NCBI GenBank assembly: GCA_964454745.1
Contig: CAYVUI010000025.1
Coordinates: 1-42,664 of the forward strand
DNA length: 42,664 bases
Reading direction: 5' to 3'
From: CAYVUI01 sp964454745
Lineage (GTDB): Bacteria; Planctomycetota; Phycisphaerae; Sedimentisphaerales; Anaerohalosphaeraceae
The translations under genes and the position numbers were made by a program. Shown here piece after piece: positions 25,303-33,358 of this stretch (its first letter is position 1; each line of letters starts with the position of its first letter). The notes beneath the pieces are model-generated. The model was not told the origin of the DNA. It made no database searches and saw nothing but the letters and a program-made list of their open reading frames with translations.

Positions 25303-27510
25303 TTAAGGAATAATATCACCGACCAGCATCACACTGCCAACATACCATCGTTTATCAGCAAACCGTTTGGGATCATCCATCACGCTGCCCCTTTCTTTTA
25401 GCACCGCCTGCTTATCAATCTCACGATCCGTCAGTGTAAACCTGACACGGTGCACTCCGTCTGCAACATTCATCGTCCTGCTGGAAATCCTGTAATAGGT
25501 GCAATACTTATCAAATCGGGCCATATAGCTTTTCCTGCCATCGATATCCGCCTCTATCACCCCCGCGGCCGGGCCCATAATGTCGTAATATCCCGCCACA
25601 GTACCTGTAAACCTAAACGCAATAGAATCACCCGGCGTATTTGCAACCCTGACATCCGTCATCCGTTTTTGTAGACCCATGGAAAGCAGCGAACTATTCC
25701 AGTCATACACTTGCCAGTTTCCGGACATTTCAACCTCTGAGAGCGAAACCATCTTCGCCTTCTCCAGATTGTCAGCCCGGATCGGATCCCCAAGACAGCG
25801 AGGTACAGCCGGGGCTTGCAACAAAGGCAAAGCCCGAACGATTGTCTCGGTATAAATTTTATGCCCCGAGTTTGGATAGGGATGTACCCCATCCTTTGCA
25901 AAAACCACCTGGCCTTTGTCATTAACCGGCATCTCGGCAAAGACATTCAGCGACTCGCCTGAGACCGCTTCGAGCTTTCCCTGGGCACCTTTCATCACCA
26001 GCTTCCCGGCCGCCTGCATCTTCGCAACCGCAAGCCCCATATTAATCGAAGGGATGCCGTAGTGATCGGCAACCGTTTCATGAGCAAGCATGGAAGCAAA
26101 CGTGCCGCCCGCTTTGATGTCATTTAGCACCTGCTCTGTGATCGTATAAACAAAACACATATCTGTCTTTGGATTATGCCGGATCACCTGCCGAACGATT
26201 CCTTCAACAGAGGCAACCACGTCCTCACTGGATTGAAGAGAAACCCTGTAATCATTGACCGCGAATTCGATAAAGATCAAGTCAGGATTTTGGGATAAAA
26301 CATCCTGATAGACTCGAAACGCACCCAGCGACGACCCGGTACCGCCAATGGCCGCATCAACCTGCGTAAATTTCACGCGAGGCCAGGTATCTTTGAACCA
26401 TTGGAACGTCTGGCTTCGATACCCCGGCTGGGCCGTTATGCTGCCGCCAAAATAGGCGATTGTAACATGCTGACCGTCAGAAAGTTTTGCGAATAAATTC
26501 GGCAAGCCATCCCGGACGAGGCACTCATTACGCTCGATGCTGTCCCTCAATTCAGCTTTGTTTTTAAAGGCGTTTTCGAGAAAAGTCAGAATCCGGGGAC
26601 GGAGGTCATAAAAATCATTTTTTTCCTCCGGACTGGCAAAATAGCTGTGCTTGCCGTTTTTTACAGGGATAAATGTATAATCGATTCTGCAATGATTTTG
26701 TTTTTCAAAAGTCTTTATTTCATTGACGAAATCAATCGTGTTAGAAAACTTTACGGTTTCATCCCGGGTGCCGTGGGTCATAAAGATGGGAGGTGTTTTT
26801 TCTGAGATATAATTCACAGGGGAGTACTGATCACATTTGTACCGGGTTTGGCCCGCGAACATATGACTGCCAAACTTATGGAGGTCGGTCGGCCCGTAAA
26901 AACTTATGATCCCGGATACATCGGTGGAATAATCCCGGTAGAGACCTCCATCATCCATTTCAGTTCCGCTTGTCATGCCGGTGATCAAAGCAAGGTGGCC
27001 TCCTGCGGATGCACCCGCCAAGACAATTCTGCCCGGATCTACATGATAGGCACGCGCATTTTTGCGAACAAAACGGATGGCCGTTTTACAGTCGTAGATA
27101 TTCTGGGGAAAAGCATCGCGTTCGATTGGATATATGATGTTACCATTCTCATCTTTATTGTATTTTACCAAGAGGTAATTGATAGAAAATACCGCATACC
27201 CCCCGCTGGTAATGGTATTGACAAGGTCAAGCGACCTCTTGTTAACCTTGCCTCCCCCTGTCCAGCCGCCCCCATGTATCCAGATGACGGCAGGAACGGG
27301 AGCTGTGCGGGTGTCAGTAGGCAAATAAATATCCATTTTTTCCTGTCTGCCCGGGCCAAGATACTCCACATCAGATATAAGCCTGTAATTGTTCTTCTCA
27401 GGTATTGTTTCAAATTGATTTTTCGGCAGATTCTGTGCGCTGCAATCACCCTGATAATTAGCAAGCAGAGAGAATAGTAATAATACCCATGTCATTCGTA
27501 TCTTATTCAT
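25303..27510 (-). CDS. Secreted double esterase: alpha/beta hydrolase fused to SGNH/GDSL hydrolase
   Basis: 735 residues with an N-terminal signal peptide (TWVLLLFSLLANYQGDCSA). Domain one (about 45-310) is a BD-FAE/carboxylesterase-type alpha/beta hydrolase: oxyanion motif HGGG at 79-82, nucleophile elbow GASAGG at 166-171, an Asp in HGTRDET near 245 and a His in NGKHSYF near 285. Domain two (about 345-560) is an SGNH hydrolase: GGSIT (Ser near 355), GGTGSS, FAVND near 415 and DGVHP near 540. A C-terminal beta-sandwich follows. The fusion should remove acetyl or other ester groups from polysaccharide side chains outside the cytoplasm. It follows the anti-sigma gene by 80 bases, and no strong Shine-Dalgarno is seen. 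Confidence 0.82.
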   Translation of the reverse strand: MNKIRMTWVLLLFSLLANYQGDCSAQNLPKNQFETIPEKNNYRLISDVEYLGPGRQEKMDIYLPTDTRTAPVPAVIWIHGGGWTGGGKVNKRSLDLVNTITSGGYAVFSINYLLVKYNKDENGNIIYPIERDAFPQNIYDCKTAIRFVRKNARAYHVDPGRIVLAGASAGGHLALITGMTSGTEMDDGGLYRDYSTDVSGIISFYGPTDLHKFGSHMFAGQTRYKCDQYSPVNYISEKTPPIFMTHGTRDETVKFSNTIDFVNEIKTFEKQNHCRIDYTFIPVKNGKHSYFASPEEKNDFYDLRPRILTFLENAFKNKAELRDSIERNECLVRDGLPNLFAKLSDGQHVTIAYFGGSITAQPGYRSQTFQWFKDTWPRVKFTQVDAAIGGTGSSLGAFRVYQDVLSQNPDLIFIEFAVNDYRVSLQSSEDVVASVEGIVRQVIRHNPKTDMCFVYTITEQVLNDIKAGGTFASMLAHETVADHYGIPSINMGLAVAKMQAAGKLVMKGAQGKLEAVSGESLNVFAEMPVNDKGQVVFAKDGVHPYPNSGHKIYTETIVRALPLLQAPAVPRCLGDPIRADNLEKAKMVSLSEVEMSGNWQVYDWNSSLLSMGLQKRMTDVRVANTPGDSIAFRFTGTVAGYYDIMGPAAGVIEADIDGRKSYMARFDKYCTYYRISSRTMNVADGVHRVRFTLTDREIDKQAVLKERGSVMDDPKRFADKRWYVGSVMLVGDIIP

Positions 27511-27590
27511 ACTGGCTGTTTTATTTAAAGTTGATCAAAAGTCATTCTATAAACGGCCTTGGACGCAAATATGAGGTTTTGGGATGGCTC

Positions 27591-28172
27591 CTACTCTTTT
27601 TGAGCTTTCAAATGGTTCTCGAACTGAATATGCGGCTGCGAGAGATGGGCCGTTATCAGCCCCTGAGGCAGGCAGCCGCCGACAAATCCAACCGCCCCGC
27701 GGACGCTGGATTCCATGTCCTGCATTTGGGAATCAATCCCCGTCCGGGCCAGGTTGGTCCAGGGCGAAACCTGATTTTCGAGATTGCTGGAAAAGGCACG
27801 CAAGGAGGTAAGTGCCTGTACGCGGCTGCGTTGAACCTGGATGCGATACAATCCGAGAAGGCCAACCGCAAACAGAAGTATTGCTGCGGCACTTAAACCG
27901 TATCGAATCCAATGGGGCTGTTTGGGTGTATACTTAGGCATTTGCTGCGGGTAATTCAGGCTTGTCCTTACTTTAGCGATGATACGATTAAGATCCTCGG
28001 TGGAAACCTCCGGGGCGTCTGCCTTTAGCAGGGTATCCATCCGCCCGAGGGAATGCAGCCAGTTTCGGCATGTATCACAATTTTCGACATGCCGCAAAAG
28101 ACCCGGGCTTTTGACCCGCCCGTGCTCGTCCAGTTCATGTTCCATTCGCCATTGATTCAGTCGGCAAAACAT
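27591..28172 (-). CDS. Anti-sigma factor with zinc-binding motif and one membrane segment
   Basis: About 193 residues. The N-terminal cytoplasmic part carries H-x3-C-x2-C (RHVENCDTCRNW, residues about 27-38), the ZAS-type anti-sigma signature. A single membrane segment (YGLSAAAILLFAVGLLGLY) lies near residues 96-114, and an extracytoplasmic C-terminal domain of about 75 residues follows. The frame could begin at 28214, but the ATG at 28172 overlaps the sigma-factor stop as TAATG and has GAAGGG upstream, so coupled translation is expected. It should hold the preceding ECF sigma factor at the membrane until a signal arrives. Confidence 0.8.
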   Translation of the reverse strand: MFCRLNQWRMEHELDEHGRVKSPGLLRHVENCDTCRNWLHSLGRMDTLLKADAPEVSTEDLNRIIAKVRTSLNYPQQMPKYTPKQPHWIRYGLSAAAILLFAVGLLGLYRIQVQRSRVQALTSLRAFSSNLENQVSPWTNLARTGIDSQMQDMESSVRGAVGFVGGCLPQGLITAHLSQPHIQFENHLKAQKE

Positions 28173-28762
28173 TATTTTGTCCCTTCCATAATCACTTCGG
28201 GATGGTGGTGCCATTTTTTCTTTTCATTTGTTTCGAGTATTTGAATTCGCTGGGCTAGTTTTTTGCGGCTGCGATGCAGCAGCACCCGCACTGCAAGGCT
28301 GGTCTTGTTCATGATATCTGCGATCTGGCGGGTGTCCATTCCCTGCTTATAATACAGCCATAGAACATCGAACATTTGAGGCTTGAGCTCTCGGGCGGCC
28401 TCCCATATCCATTCATTCGGATTTTCATCATTTCGCTTTGCAGGCAAACCACTTGCCGCCTCCGGTGATAACCGCACGGGCCTTTTCTTTCGGTAATGAG
28501 AAACTGTCAGGCGGTATGCAATCGTAAACAACCAGGTACGCAGGGAATAATTTCCATCAAAGGAACGGATGGCCCCATGAGCCCGAAGAAACGTCTCCTG
28601 GACCAGGTCTTCGGCATCGTCAAGATTGCTGGTTTTGCTCCAGGTGAACTGCGTGAGCGGACCGCAAAATCGCGTAACGATTTCATCAAAGGCGGCCCGG
28701 TCCCCCTGGGAGGCTAACCGGCCCAACTGGACCTCTGTCATTTCACAGTATCGATTCTGCAT
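28172..28762 (-). CDS. RNA polymerase ECF sigma factor
   Basis: 196 residues. Region 2 covers about 20-90 (FDEIVTRFCGPLTQF, DDAEDLVQETFLRAH, LRTWLFTIAYRL) and region 4 covers about 125-172 (LWLYYKQGMDTRQIADIM, VRVLLHRSRKKLAQRI). Region 3 is absent, as usual for ECF factors. It starts 29 bases after the secreted protein gene and overlaps the anti-sigma gene by 1 base, so the three are one operon. The Shine-Dalgarno is weak. A candidate ECF-type promoter lies before the operon, which would give autoregulation. Target genes are unknown; the adjacent esterase and LamG/dockerin genes are natural candidates. Confidence 0.9.
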   Translation of the reverse strand: MQNRYCEMTEVQLGRLASQGDRAAFDEIVTRFCGPLTQFTWSKTSNLDDAEDLVQETFLRAHGAIRSFDGNYSLRTWLFTIAYRLTVSHYRKKRPVRLSPEAASGLPAKRNDENPNEWIWEAARELKPQMFDVLWLYYKQGMDTRQIADIMNKTSLAVRVLLHRSRKKLAQRIQILETNEKKKWHHHPEVIMEGTK

Positions 28763-28791
28763 GTCGAACGTTTAAATCACTGCTGTAAGGG

Positions 28792-29742
28792 TCACTTTTC
28801 GTCCGAATCCTTCTGATGCTTCTTCCACCAGGATGTCTTCGCTTCGAGAATTTTAAAAACGGTCATCGCCGGACTGCGCAGCGTAAGATAAAGCTGATTG
28901 GCGTTGCGTTCGAGCTTGATCGAATTGATAAACGAAACCATCTCCGGGTTACGGGTATTTTTCAGCGCGGCAAAGGCCTGTATACCGTAGAGCACCTGTT
29001 CAATCTGCTGCGCAGCCAGTTCATTTTCCGCGGTAAGATCGGCATACATATAGACATCGTTTTCATTTTCGCCCGCAACGACCGCCATCATATTCGACTT
29101 GTGAAAAATCGCTGCATTCTTGTCTTTTTTGGAAAGCTGTGCCAGGTCCTCAGCGGCCATCACCATAAACGCACCTGCCGGGGCCTGGGCCAATCCCGCC
29201 AGTGGGCCCTCATTGACCTGTGCCAGTGTTTGTTCTTTCCCGGACAGGAGATCGAGCATGGCCCTGACCGGCTCTTCCCGCTGGCTCATCACGATCAGCC
29301 GCTCGCCGGCAAACGCACCCACCTTGTCTTTGTGATCATCCTCATCGACCCAGAAATGGAGCTTTTTCCGCGCGTATTCCTTGCTCTCATACGCGTCATT
29401 CATCTCCAGAAGACTGACCAGCTTTTCCTGGTCATAACGGCCGTAAATGAGAATGACCGCGTTTTCCTCTCCGGAGTCTTTCCCAAACAGGGTTACCCCG
29501 TACACATCCTGCATCAGGTCGCTGCCGAAAACCTCCTCGATCTCGTCGAGCTTCTGCTGATGATCCTCGCGGATTTCCACCTCGATCAATGACCAGAGTT
29601 CACTCCTGCGGAAACTGTCAAAATCTGAATGCACCACCCATTTAGCCTCTGCCGGCACATGAGAAGGATTCAGGGCCGCAGCAAAACCAAAGCCGGCAAC
29701 CGTCATCAAAGCAACCAGAAAAATCAATCCCGAATTTTGCAT
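28792..29742 (-). CDS. Secreted protein of unknown function heading the ECF sigma operon
   Basis: About 316 residues with a signal peptide (MQNSGLIFLVALMTVAGFGFAAA). The mature part is an alternating alpha/beta, charge-rich domain (AKWVVHSDFDSFRRSELW, GVTLFGKDSGEENAVILIYG, GERLIVMSQREEPVRAML) with a lysine-rich C-terminus. The frame extends to 29856, but those extra codons cover the promoter region. The ATG at 29742 has GGAAGGGA upstream, so it is chosen. I do not recognise a characterised family; similar proteins precede ECF pairs in planctomycetes as far as I recall. Being exported and co-transcribed with sigma and anti-sigma, it could be a sensor partner or regulated product. Confidence 0.6.
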   Translation of the reverse strand: MQNSGLIFLVALMTVAGFGFAAALNPSHVPAEAKWVVHSDFDSFRRSELWSLIEVEIREDHQQKLDEIEEVFGSDLMQDVYGVTLFGKDSGEENAVILIYGRYDQEKLVSLLEMNDAYESKEYARKKLHFWVDEDDHKDKVGAFAGERLIVMSQREEPVRAMLDLLSGKEQTLAQVNEGPLAGLAQAPAGAFMVMAAEDLAQLSKKDKNAAIFHKSNMMAVVAGENENDVYMYADLTAENELAAQQIEQVLYGIQAFAALKNTRNPEMVSFINSIKLERNANQLYLTLRSPAMTVFKILEAKTSWWKKHQKDSDEK

Positions 29743-29837
29743 CTTGTATCCCTTCCGTATTATTTTTAGTTCAAAATACCCCGTAAAATCCAGAAAACCA
29801 CACATTTCCCTGCTGTACAGCAAATTATACCTGTATT

Positions 29838-29864
29838 TACGCATATCCGGGATCAAACGTTACA
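29838..29864 (-). promoter_or_regulatory. Candidate ECF-type promoter of the sigma operon
   Basis: On the minus strand TGTAAC (29864-29859) is separated by 17 bases from CGTA (29841-29838), matching the AAC and CGT cores usual for ECF promoters. It lies about 95 bases upstream of the operon start. A TATAAT at 29829-29824 lacks a well-spaced -35. Confidence 0.4.
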
Positions 29865-29916
29865 AAAAATCTAAATTCAGGGGATACTGGACCGCCTTTA
29901 ATGAGATGGAGCAATT

Positions 29917-30738
29917 TTAAGCAAACAGCAGCAGGCTGGCGGCCATGACCGCCATTCCGGCAATCAGGCCGTAGATGCAGAGGTGGTGCTCACCGTATTT
30001 TTCGGCACTGGGCAGGAGTTCATCAAGGGAAATAAAGACCATAATCCCCGCCACGCCGGCAAAAAGCAGGCCGAAGGTGATGTTGTTCATGAACTGCCAG
30101 AGCAGGAAAAAGCCAATCAGGGCCCCTACCGGCTCGGAAACACCGGACAGGAAAGAATAAAAGAATGCCTTGCGCCGGCTGCCTGTCGCATAATAGATAG
30201 GAACGGAAACGGCAATCCCTTCCGGGATGTTATGGATGGCGATGGCGATGGCGATCGCCAGACCAAGGGTCGGGTCTTTCAGGGCCCCGGCGAAAGTCGC
30301 CAGCCCCTCGGGAAAGTTGTGTATCGCGATGGCCAATGCGGTAAACATACCCATACGGTGGAGTTTGGAAAAATCGAGTTTTTCCGGATCCCTCTCCATT
30401 TCAGCCGTATCATGGATCTCATGGGGATTCTCAAAAGAGGGGATAAACTTATCAATCAAACCAATCAGGGCAATGCCGGCAAAAAAAGCCAGAGTCGTCG
30501 CCCAGTAGCCCGTTCGGTCGCCCCATTCTTCAATCAGGGCATCCTTGGCCTTGATGAAGATCTCGATCATCGAGACATACAGCATCACCCCAGCTGAAAA
30601 ACCCAGGGAGAGCGAGAGAAACTTGGTATTGGTCCGCTTTGCGAAAAAAGCGAGGGCACTGCCGATGCCCGTTGCCAGGCCGGCAAAAAGCGTCAATCCG
30701 AATGCAATCGCGACATTTTTCGGTTCCAGTTCGACCAT
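29917..30738 (-). CDS. zupT: ZIP family divalent metal transporter (ZupT-like)
   Basis: 273 residues with about eight hydrophobic segments. The two signature metal-binding helices are intact: AIHNFPEGLATF near residue 140 and AIHNIPEGIAVS near 170. A cytoplasmic loop between the third and fourth segments carries His and acidic residues (ENPHEIHDTAEMERDPEK). ZIP proteins import zinc, iron or related divalent cations into the cytoplasm. Length matches bacterial ZupT. It stands alone, upstream of the ECF operon in the same direction with a spacer of about 170 bases, and has no visible metal-regulator site. Confidence 0.88.
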   Translation of the reverse strand: MVELEPKNVAIAFGLTLFAGLATGIGSALAFFAKRTNTKFLSLSLGFSAGVMLYVSMIEIFIKAKDALIEEWGDRTGYWATTLAFFAGIALIGLIDKFIPSFENPHEIHDTAEMERDPEKLDFSKLHRMGMFTALAIAIHNFPEGLATFAGALKDPTLGLAIAIAIAIHNIPEGIAVSVPIYYATGSRRKAFFYSFLSGVSEPVGALIGFFLLWQFMNNITFGLLFAGVAGIMVFISLDELLPSAEKYGEHHLCIYGLIAGMAVMAASLLLFA

Positions 30739-30817
30739 AACGAATCTTTTTTATCCGAAATATCTCCCGGAGACAAGCAAAAATTGATATTTATTCCCTA
30801 TTCGATTCCTCTTTCAT

Positions 30818-30976
30818 TTAAGGGCACCTCTAACAATTCATTTTGGCGGCCAAGCGAATCTTTTTGCCTCCGGTCTGAAGGACGACTTCGCACAACTAAG
30901 GCTGATTTCCCTTCCTTGCCGGAAGCCAAAGTTGTTCTACTTGCCGCTCAAAAGCAATTATTAGAGCTCCCCTTAA
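30818..30976. mobile_element. MITE-like element with 21-bp terminal inverted repeats
   Basis: About 159 bases. The left end TTAAGGGCACCTCTAACAATT (30818-30838) and the reverse complement of the right end (30956-30976) agree at 18 of 21 positions. The outer TTAA (or TA) may be the duplicated target. The first 27 bases from 30820 recur at 12310, and 14 recur at 21501. No transposase is present, so it is non-autonomous. The right end supplies the stop codon of the HEPN gene. Confidence 0.7.
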
Positions 30977-31395
30977 AAATTTAGATCCAAGGTTTCTTCG
31001 GACAGTTCCTGTCTTACTTGATCACGAATGGCTTGAGTCAGTTTTACCGCTTCAATAGCTTCAGGAGGTTCCACCTCTTCCCAGTCTCCAGGATAGCGAC
31101 CCTCAATGGCATAACGGTTTAAAGGCAACACATCACGCGGGTCCATTTTCAAAGGTGTATGTTTATGAATAAGATCAAGTAATAAACGCAAGTCATGTGT
31201 CTTAGGGAAATGCACTTGATGCAGTAGCAGAAGAGCTTTCATATATTTTTCAGCACATTGCTGACAATGATAACAAATGATATCCGTTAAACCCTGATCG
31301 ACAATCGTCATTGTATGCCGGGCTGCTGTAAGGTCATGTTCAGCTTTACGAACCCATTGCCTGATCTGGTCAATTCTTTCAGGCGGCGTGGTCAT
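30973..31395 (-). CDS. HEPN-domain protein (putative toxin of HEPN/MNT pair)
   Basis: About 140 residues, helical. It has the HEPN pattern WVRKAEHDLTAARH, CYHCQQCAEKYMKALLLL, KTHDLRLLLDLIHKH and RYAIEGRYPGD. The stretch R-LLLDLI-H is an R-x6-H that fits the HEPN ribonuclease motif, though it could be coincidental. The frame is open to 31461, but the ATG at 31395 overlaps the MNT gene by 17 bases and has AGGAA upstream, the arrangement expected of this toxin-antitoxin class. Its TAA stop (30975-30973) lies inside the inverted repeat of the MITE, so its natural C-terminus may have been changed. Confidence 0.8.
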   Translation of the reverse strand: MTTPPERIDQIRQWVRKAEHDLTAARHTMTIVDQGLTDIICYHCQQCAEKYMKALLLLHQVHFPKTHDLRLLLDLIHKHTPLKMDPRDVLPLNRYAIEGRYPGDWEEVEPPEAIEAVKLTQAIRDQVRQELSEETLDLNF

Positions 31396-31714
31396 AAACA
31401 AGCTTTCCTTCACGAAGGGCCTCGGCAATGATTGTACCCGGCGTATCCCGGTATTTTTCAATGTCCGCCGGAGTTACAACAATAATATCCGTCGGGATCG
31501 GAATCCCTGAAAGAGCTAGATCGATCTCGACGGCCTGTTTCCTTTTCGAGCCATTTACATTCATGACAATCAGAAGATCGGCATCGCTATCCGGGGTCGT
31601 TAAGCCTCGCGCATAGGAACCAAAGAGGACGATTTGCTGCGTTTCGAAACGATCCGTAATACGCTTTACGATCTGGTCAATCAGATTGTCAGTTTGCGGC
31701 CTGGTCATTCGCAT
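31379..31714 (-). CDS. MNT-type minimal nucleotidyltransferase (putative antitoxin)
   Basis: 111 residues. The nucleotidyltransferase signature GSYARG (about 32-37) followed by DSDADLLIV (about 42-50) provides the catalytic aspartates. In HEPN/MNT systems the MNT protein neutralises the HEPN ribonuclease, in some cases by adding AMP. The start at 31714 has GGAG five bases upstream. It overlaps the HEPN gene by 17 bases and is transcribed first, as usual for the pair. Confidence 0.85.
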   Translation of the reverse strand: MRMTRPQTDNLIDQIVKRITDRFETQQIVLFGSYARGLTTPDSDADLLIVMNVNGSKRKQAVEIDLALSGIPIPTDIIVVTPADIEKYRDTPGTIIAEALREGKLVYDHAA

Positions 31715-31833
31715 AATTCTCCGAACCGATACCCAGTTTATACCTCAGGGACTATTATAACTTGAATCCCGTTGTAGGCAATGGAAAAAAAATGCGCATT
31801 AAATTCGTTGCAACGATGGACAATTCTTTGATT

Positions 31834-32625
31834 TTAAGGCTTGAATGCCTTCACCGTCCAGTGAAACTCCGGTCCGGATTTCGTGATATCGATTCGCTGG
31901 ATACTGCCGTCGGCCATTTTGGCAAAGCCGATGTAACGGTCATTGGAAGTCGCAAAAAGATCAAGCTGCTCACAGCCGTTTTCAGGCCCAGCGTTGTGTT
32001 TGAGATCAAACTCGATCACAGTCCGCAACCGGTCAATCGTCCGAACTTCCCGGGCAATCCGACCGAGATTGCATACAGGCACATTCCGCGGCAGGCCCAT
32101 GGATAAATCCACATTGTCCGTCCGGAATGCATATGCCAGCGGCTCGGGCTGCGTTTCTTCGGGCATCGCCTGGTCATCAAATTCTTCAACCGTCAGGGCA
32201 TCGCCATCGGCAGTTTCGGTCTCATCCTCCTCAGGGGGATATTTCTCATCCAGTTGTCCGGCAAACTGCTCGGGAAGCCTCTCGCGAATCGCCGCAGCGG
32301 CGGAATCGATCATCGACGGCCCGGCCACCTTGAAAGTAATAATCAACGCAAGCGGCGTTACCACGAACAGCGTAAAAAACGCGAACTTGGCCCCTTTTGC
32401 CGTCTCAAACGCCTGGGGATGTTCCATCGCTTTCTGGACCAGCGATCCCCTGCGGAAAAGATATAGACCCAAAAAAACCGGCCAGCACAGCAGCGTACAA
32501 AAGCCCCAGGTAAACGGAGTCATGGTAAAATGCGGCTGCTTGCCGAGCTTGTTCTTCACGGCATCGTAATAAACAAACAGTGCAGAAAGCGGCGCGATCA
32601 GTACAAAATAAGGTATATACTGCAT
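31834..32625 (-). CDS. Membrane protein of unknown function with acidic linker
   Basis: 263 residues. Three hydrophobic segments lie at about 5-22, 40-58 and 83-103. A very acidic linker follows near 125-160 (EEDETETADGDALTVEEFDD), then a soluble C-terminal domain of about 100 residues with beta character (VIEFDLKH, LDLFATSNDRYIGFAKMADG, FHWTVKAF). AAAGGA precedes the start. I do not recognise the family. The topology puts a small beta-rich domain after the third segment. It stands alone, about 120 bases upstream of the MNT gene. Confidence 0.6.
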   Translation of the reverse strand: MQYIPYFVLIAPLSALFVYYDAVKNKLGKQPHFTMTPFTWGFCTLLCWPVFLGLYLFRRGSLVQKAMEHPQAFETAKGAKFAFFTLFVVTPLALIITFKVAGPSMIDSAAAAIRERLPEQFAGQLDEKYPPEEDETETADGDALTVEEFDDQAMPEETQPEPLAYAFRTDNVDLSMGLPRNVPVCNLGRIAREVRTIDRLRTVIEFDLKHNAGPENGCEQLDLFATSNDRYIGFAKMADGSIQRIDITKSGPEFHWTVKAFKP

Positions 32626-32763
32626 ATTTTTATCCTTTTATATATTCTTCCCGTTTGGGAGACAAAATTCACCGCTGTCATATCGGCCGTAAACCTTTGG
32701 CAATTAAGCTTTGACGCCAGGCTTTACCCGCTGTAACCGGGCTATAGGACGGCGAAATTTAAG

Positions 32764-32778
32764 TACATACCGTATGTA
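32764..32778. promoter_or_regulatory. 15-bp palindrome in the gap before the unknown 139-residue gene end
   Basis: TACATAC-C-GTATGTA is a perfect 7-1-7 palindrome. It lies 14 bases past the end of the 32792 frame and 139 bases upstream of the membrane-protein start at 32625. It could be an operator for the latter; there is no clear promoter beside it. Confidence 0.3.
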
Positions 32779-32791
32779 GGGACTGTGAGTT

Positions 32792-33211
32792 TTAGAGAGG
32801 CGAAACGTCCGAAAAATGCCCTGAATTTCGGGCTGAAAATCCGGGGCGGAAAAAATATTTCTCTGTTAAAGGCCGGCTCAAAGCGAGTCGATACAGCAAC
32901 AGCTTTTGTTTTTTCGTTTTGTGAGTACCAATATGTTTGGATTTTTCAAAAAAGACAGTGATCAATGGCAGCTCCGCCAGGAACGTGTAGAGTGGTATCC
33001 CAGTACCAAAAGCTGCGTTAAGGCGGATATGAGTAACGTTCGACCCCACCAGATGCCCCCGCTGATGGTACGCAAGGCAGCTTGGCGGCGATAGCCCGAA
33101 TTCCGGCCTGTCGTGGTCGACTTTCTCATAAAGGATGCAATTTTCGCCCGGGAGGTGCTTTGCGGGCAAAAATTTTTTGCGCACTTCGTCCCGAAAGGGA
33201 ATTTTCACCAT
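32792..33211 (-). CDS. Hypothetical 139-residue protein
   Basis: The frame starts MVKIPFRDEVRKKFLPAKHL and has CAGGAAA at a good distance upstream. It is basic, with no signal peptide, membrane helix or motif I recognise. A shorter antisense frame covers part of it. The surrounding 32626-33358 stretch has no other gene. It could be a true orphan or chance. Confidence 0.35.
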   Translation of the reverse strand: MVKIPFRDEVRKKFLPAKHLPGENCILYEKVDHDRPEFGLSPPSCLAYHQRGHLVGSNVTHIRLNAAFGTGIPLYTFLAELPLITVFFEKSKHIGTHKTKKQKLLLYRLALSRPLTEKYFFRPGFSARNSGHFSDVSPL

Positions 33212-33246
33212 AAACTCATTTCCTGCATAGTTTTAGCGGATATTTC

Positions 33247-33275
33247 TTGTCAAAATGGGGCGTTTGGGGTATAAT
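33247..33275 (+). promoter_or_regulatory. hflX promoter
   Basis: TTGTCA (33247-33252), a 17-base spacer and a perfect TATAAT (33270-33275) form a strong sigma-70-type promoter. The leader of about 75 bases contains a hairpin (CGTCCG/CGGGCG, 33324-33341) that abuts the GGGAGG ribosome-binding site. Confidence 0.65.
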
Positions 33276-33358
33276 ACATTATCTTAGAAAATTGTTTATA
33301 TTACTGTTTTTAATGGTTTTTTTCGTCCGTTTTTGCGGGCGGGAGGATTTTGGGTTAA

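Noticed and set aside
28816..29592. A 258-codon open frame on the plus strand antisense to the secreted protein of the sigma operon
   Set aside because: The minus-strand frame has a signal peptide, a Shine-Dalgarno and operon context. The antisense product is histidine- and arginine-rich low-information sequence.
30784..30984. A 66-codon plus-strand frame across the MITE-like element
   Set aside because: It is contained almost entirely in the element and has no start signal or motif. The inverted-repeat structure explains the sequence better.
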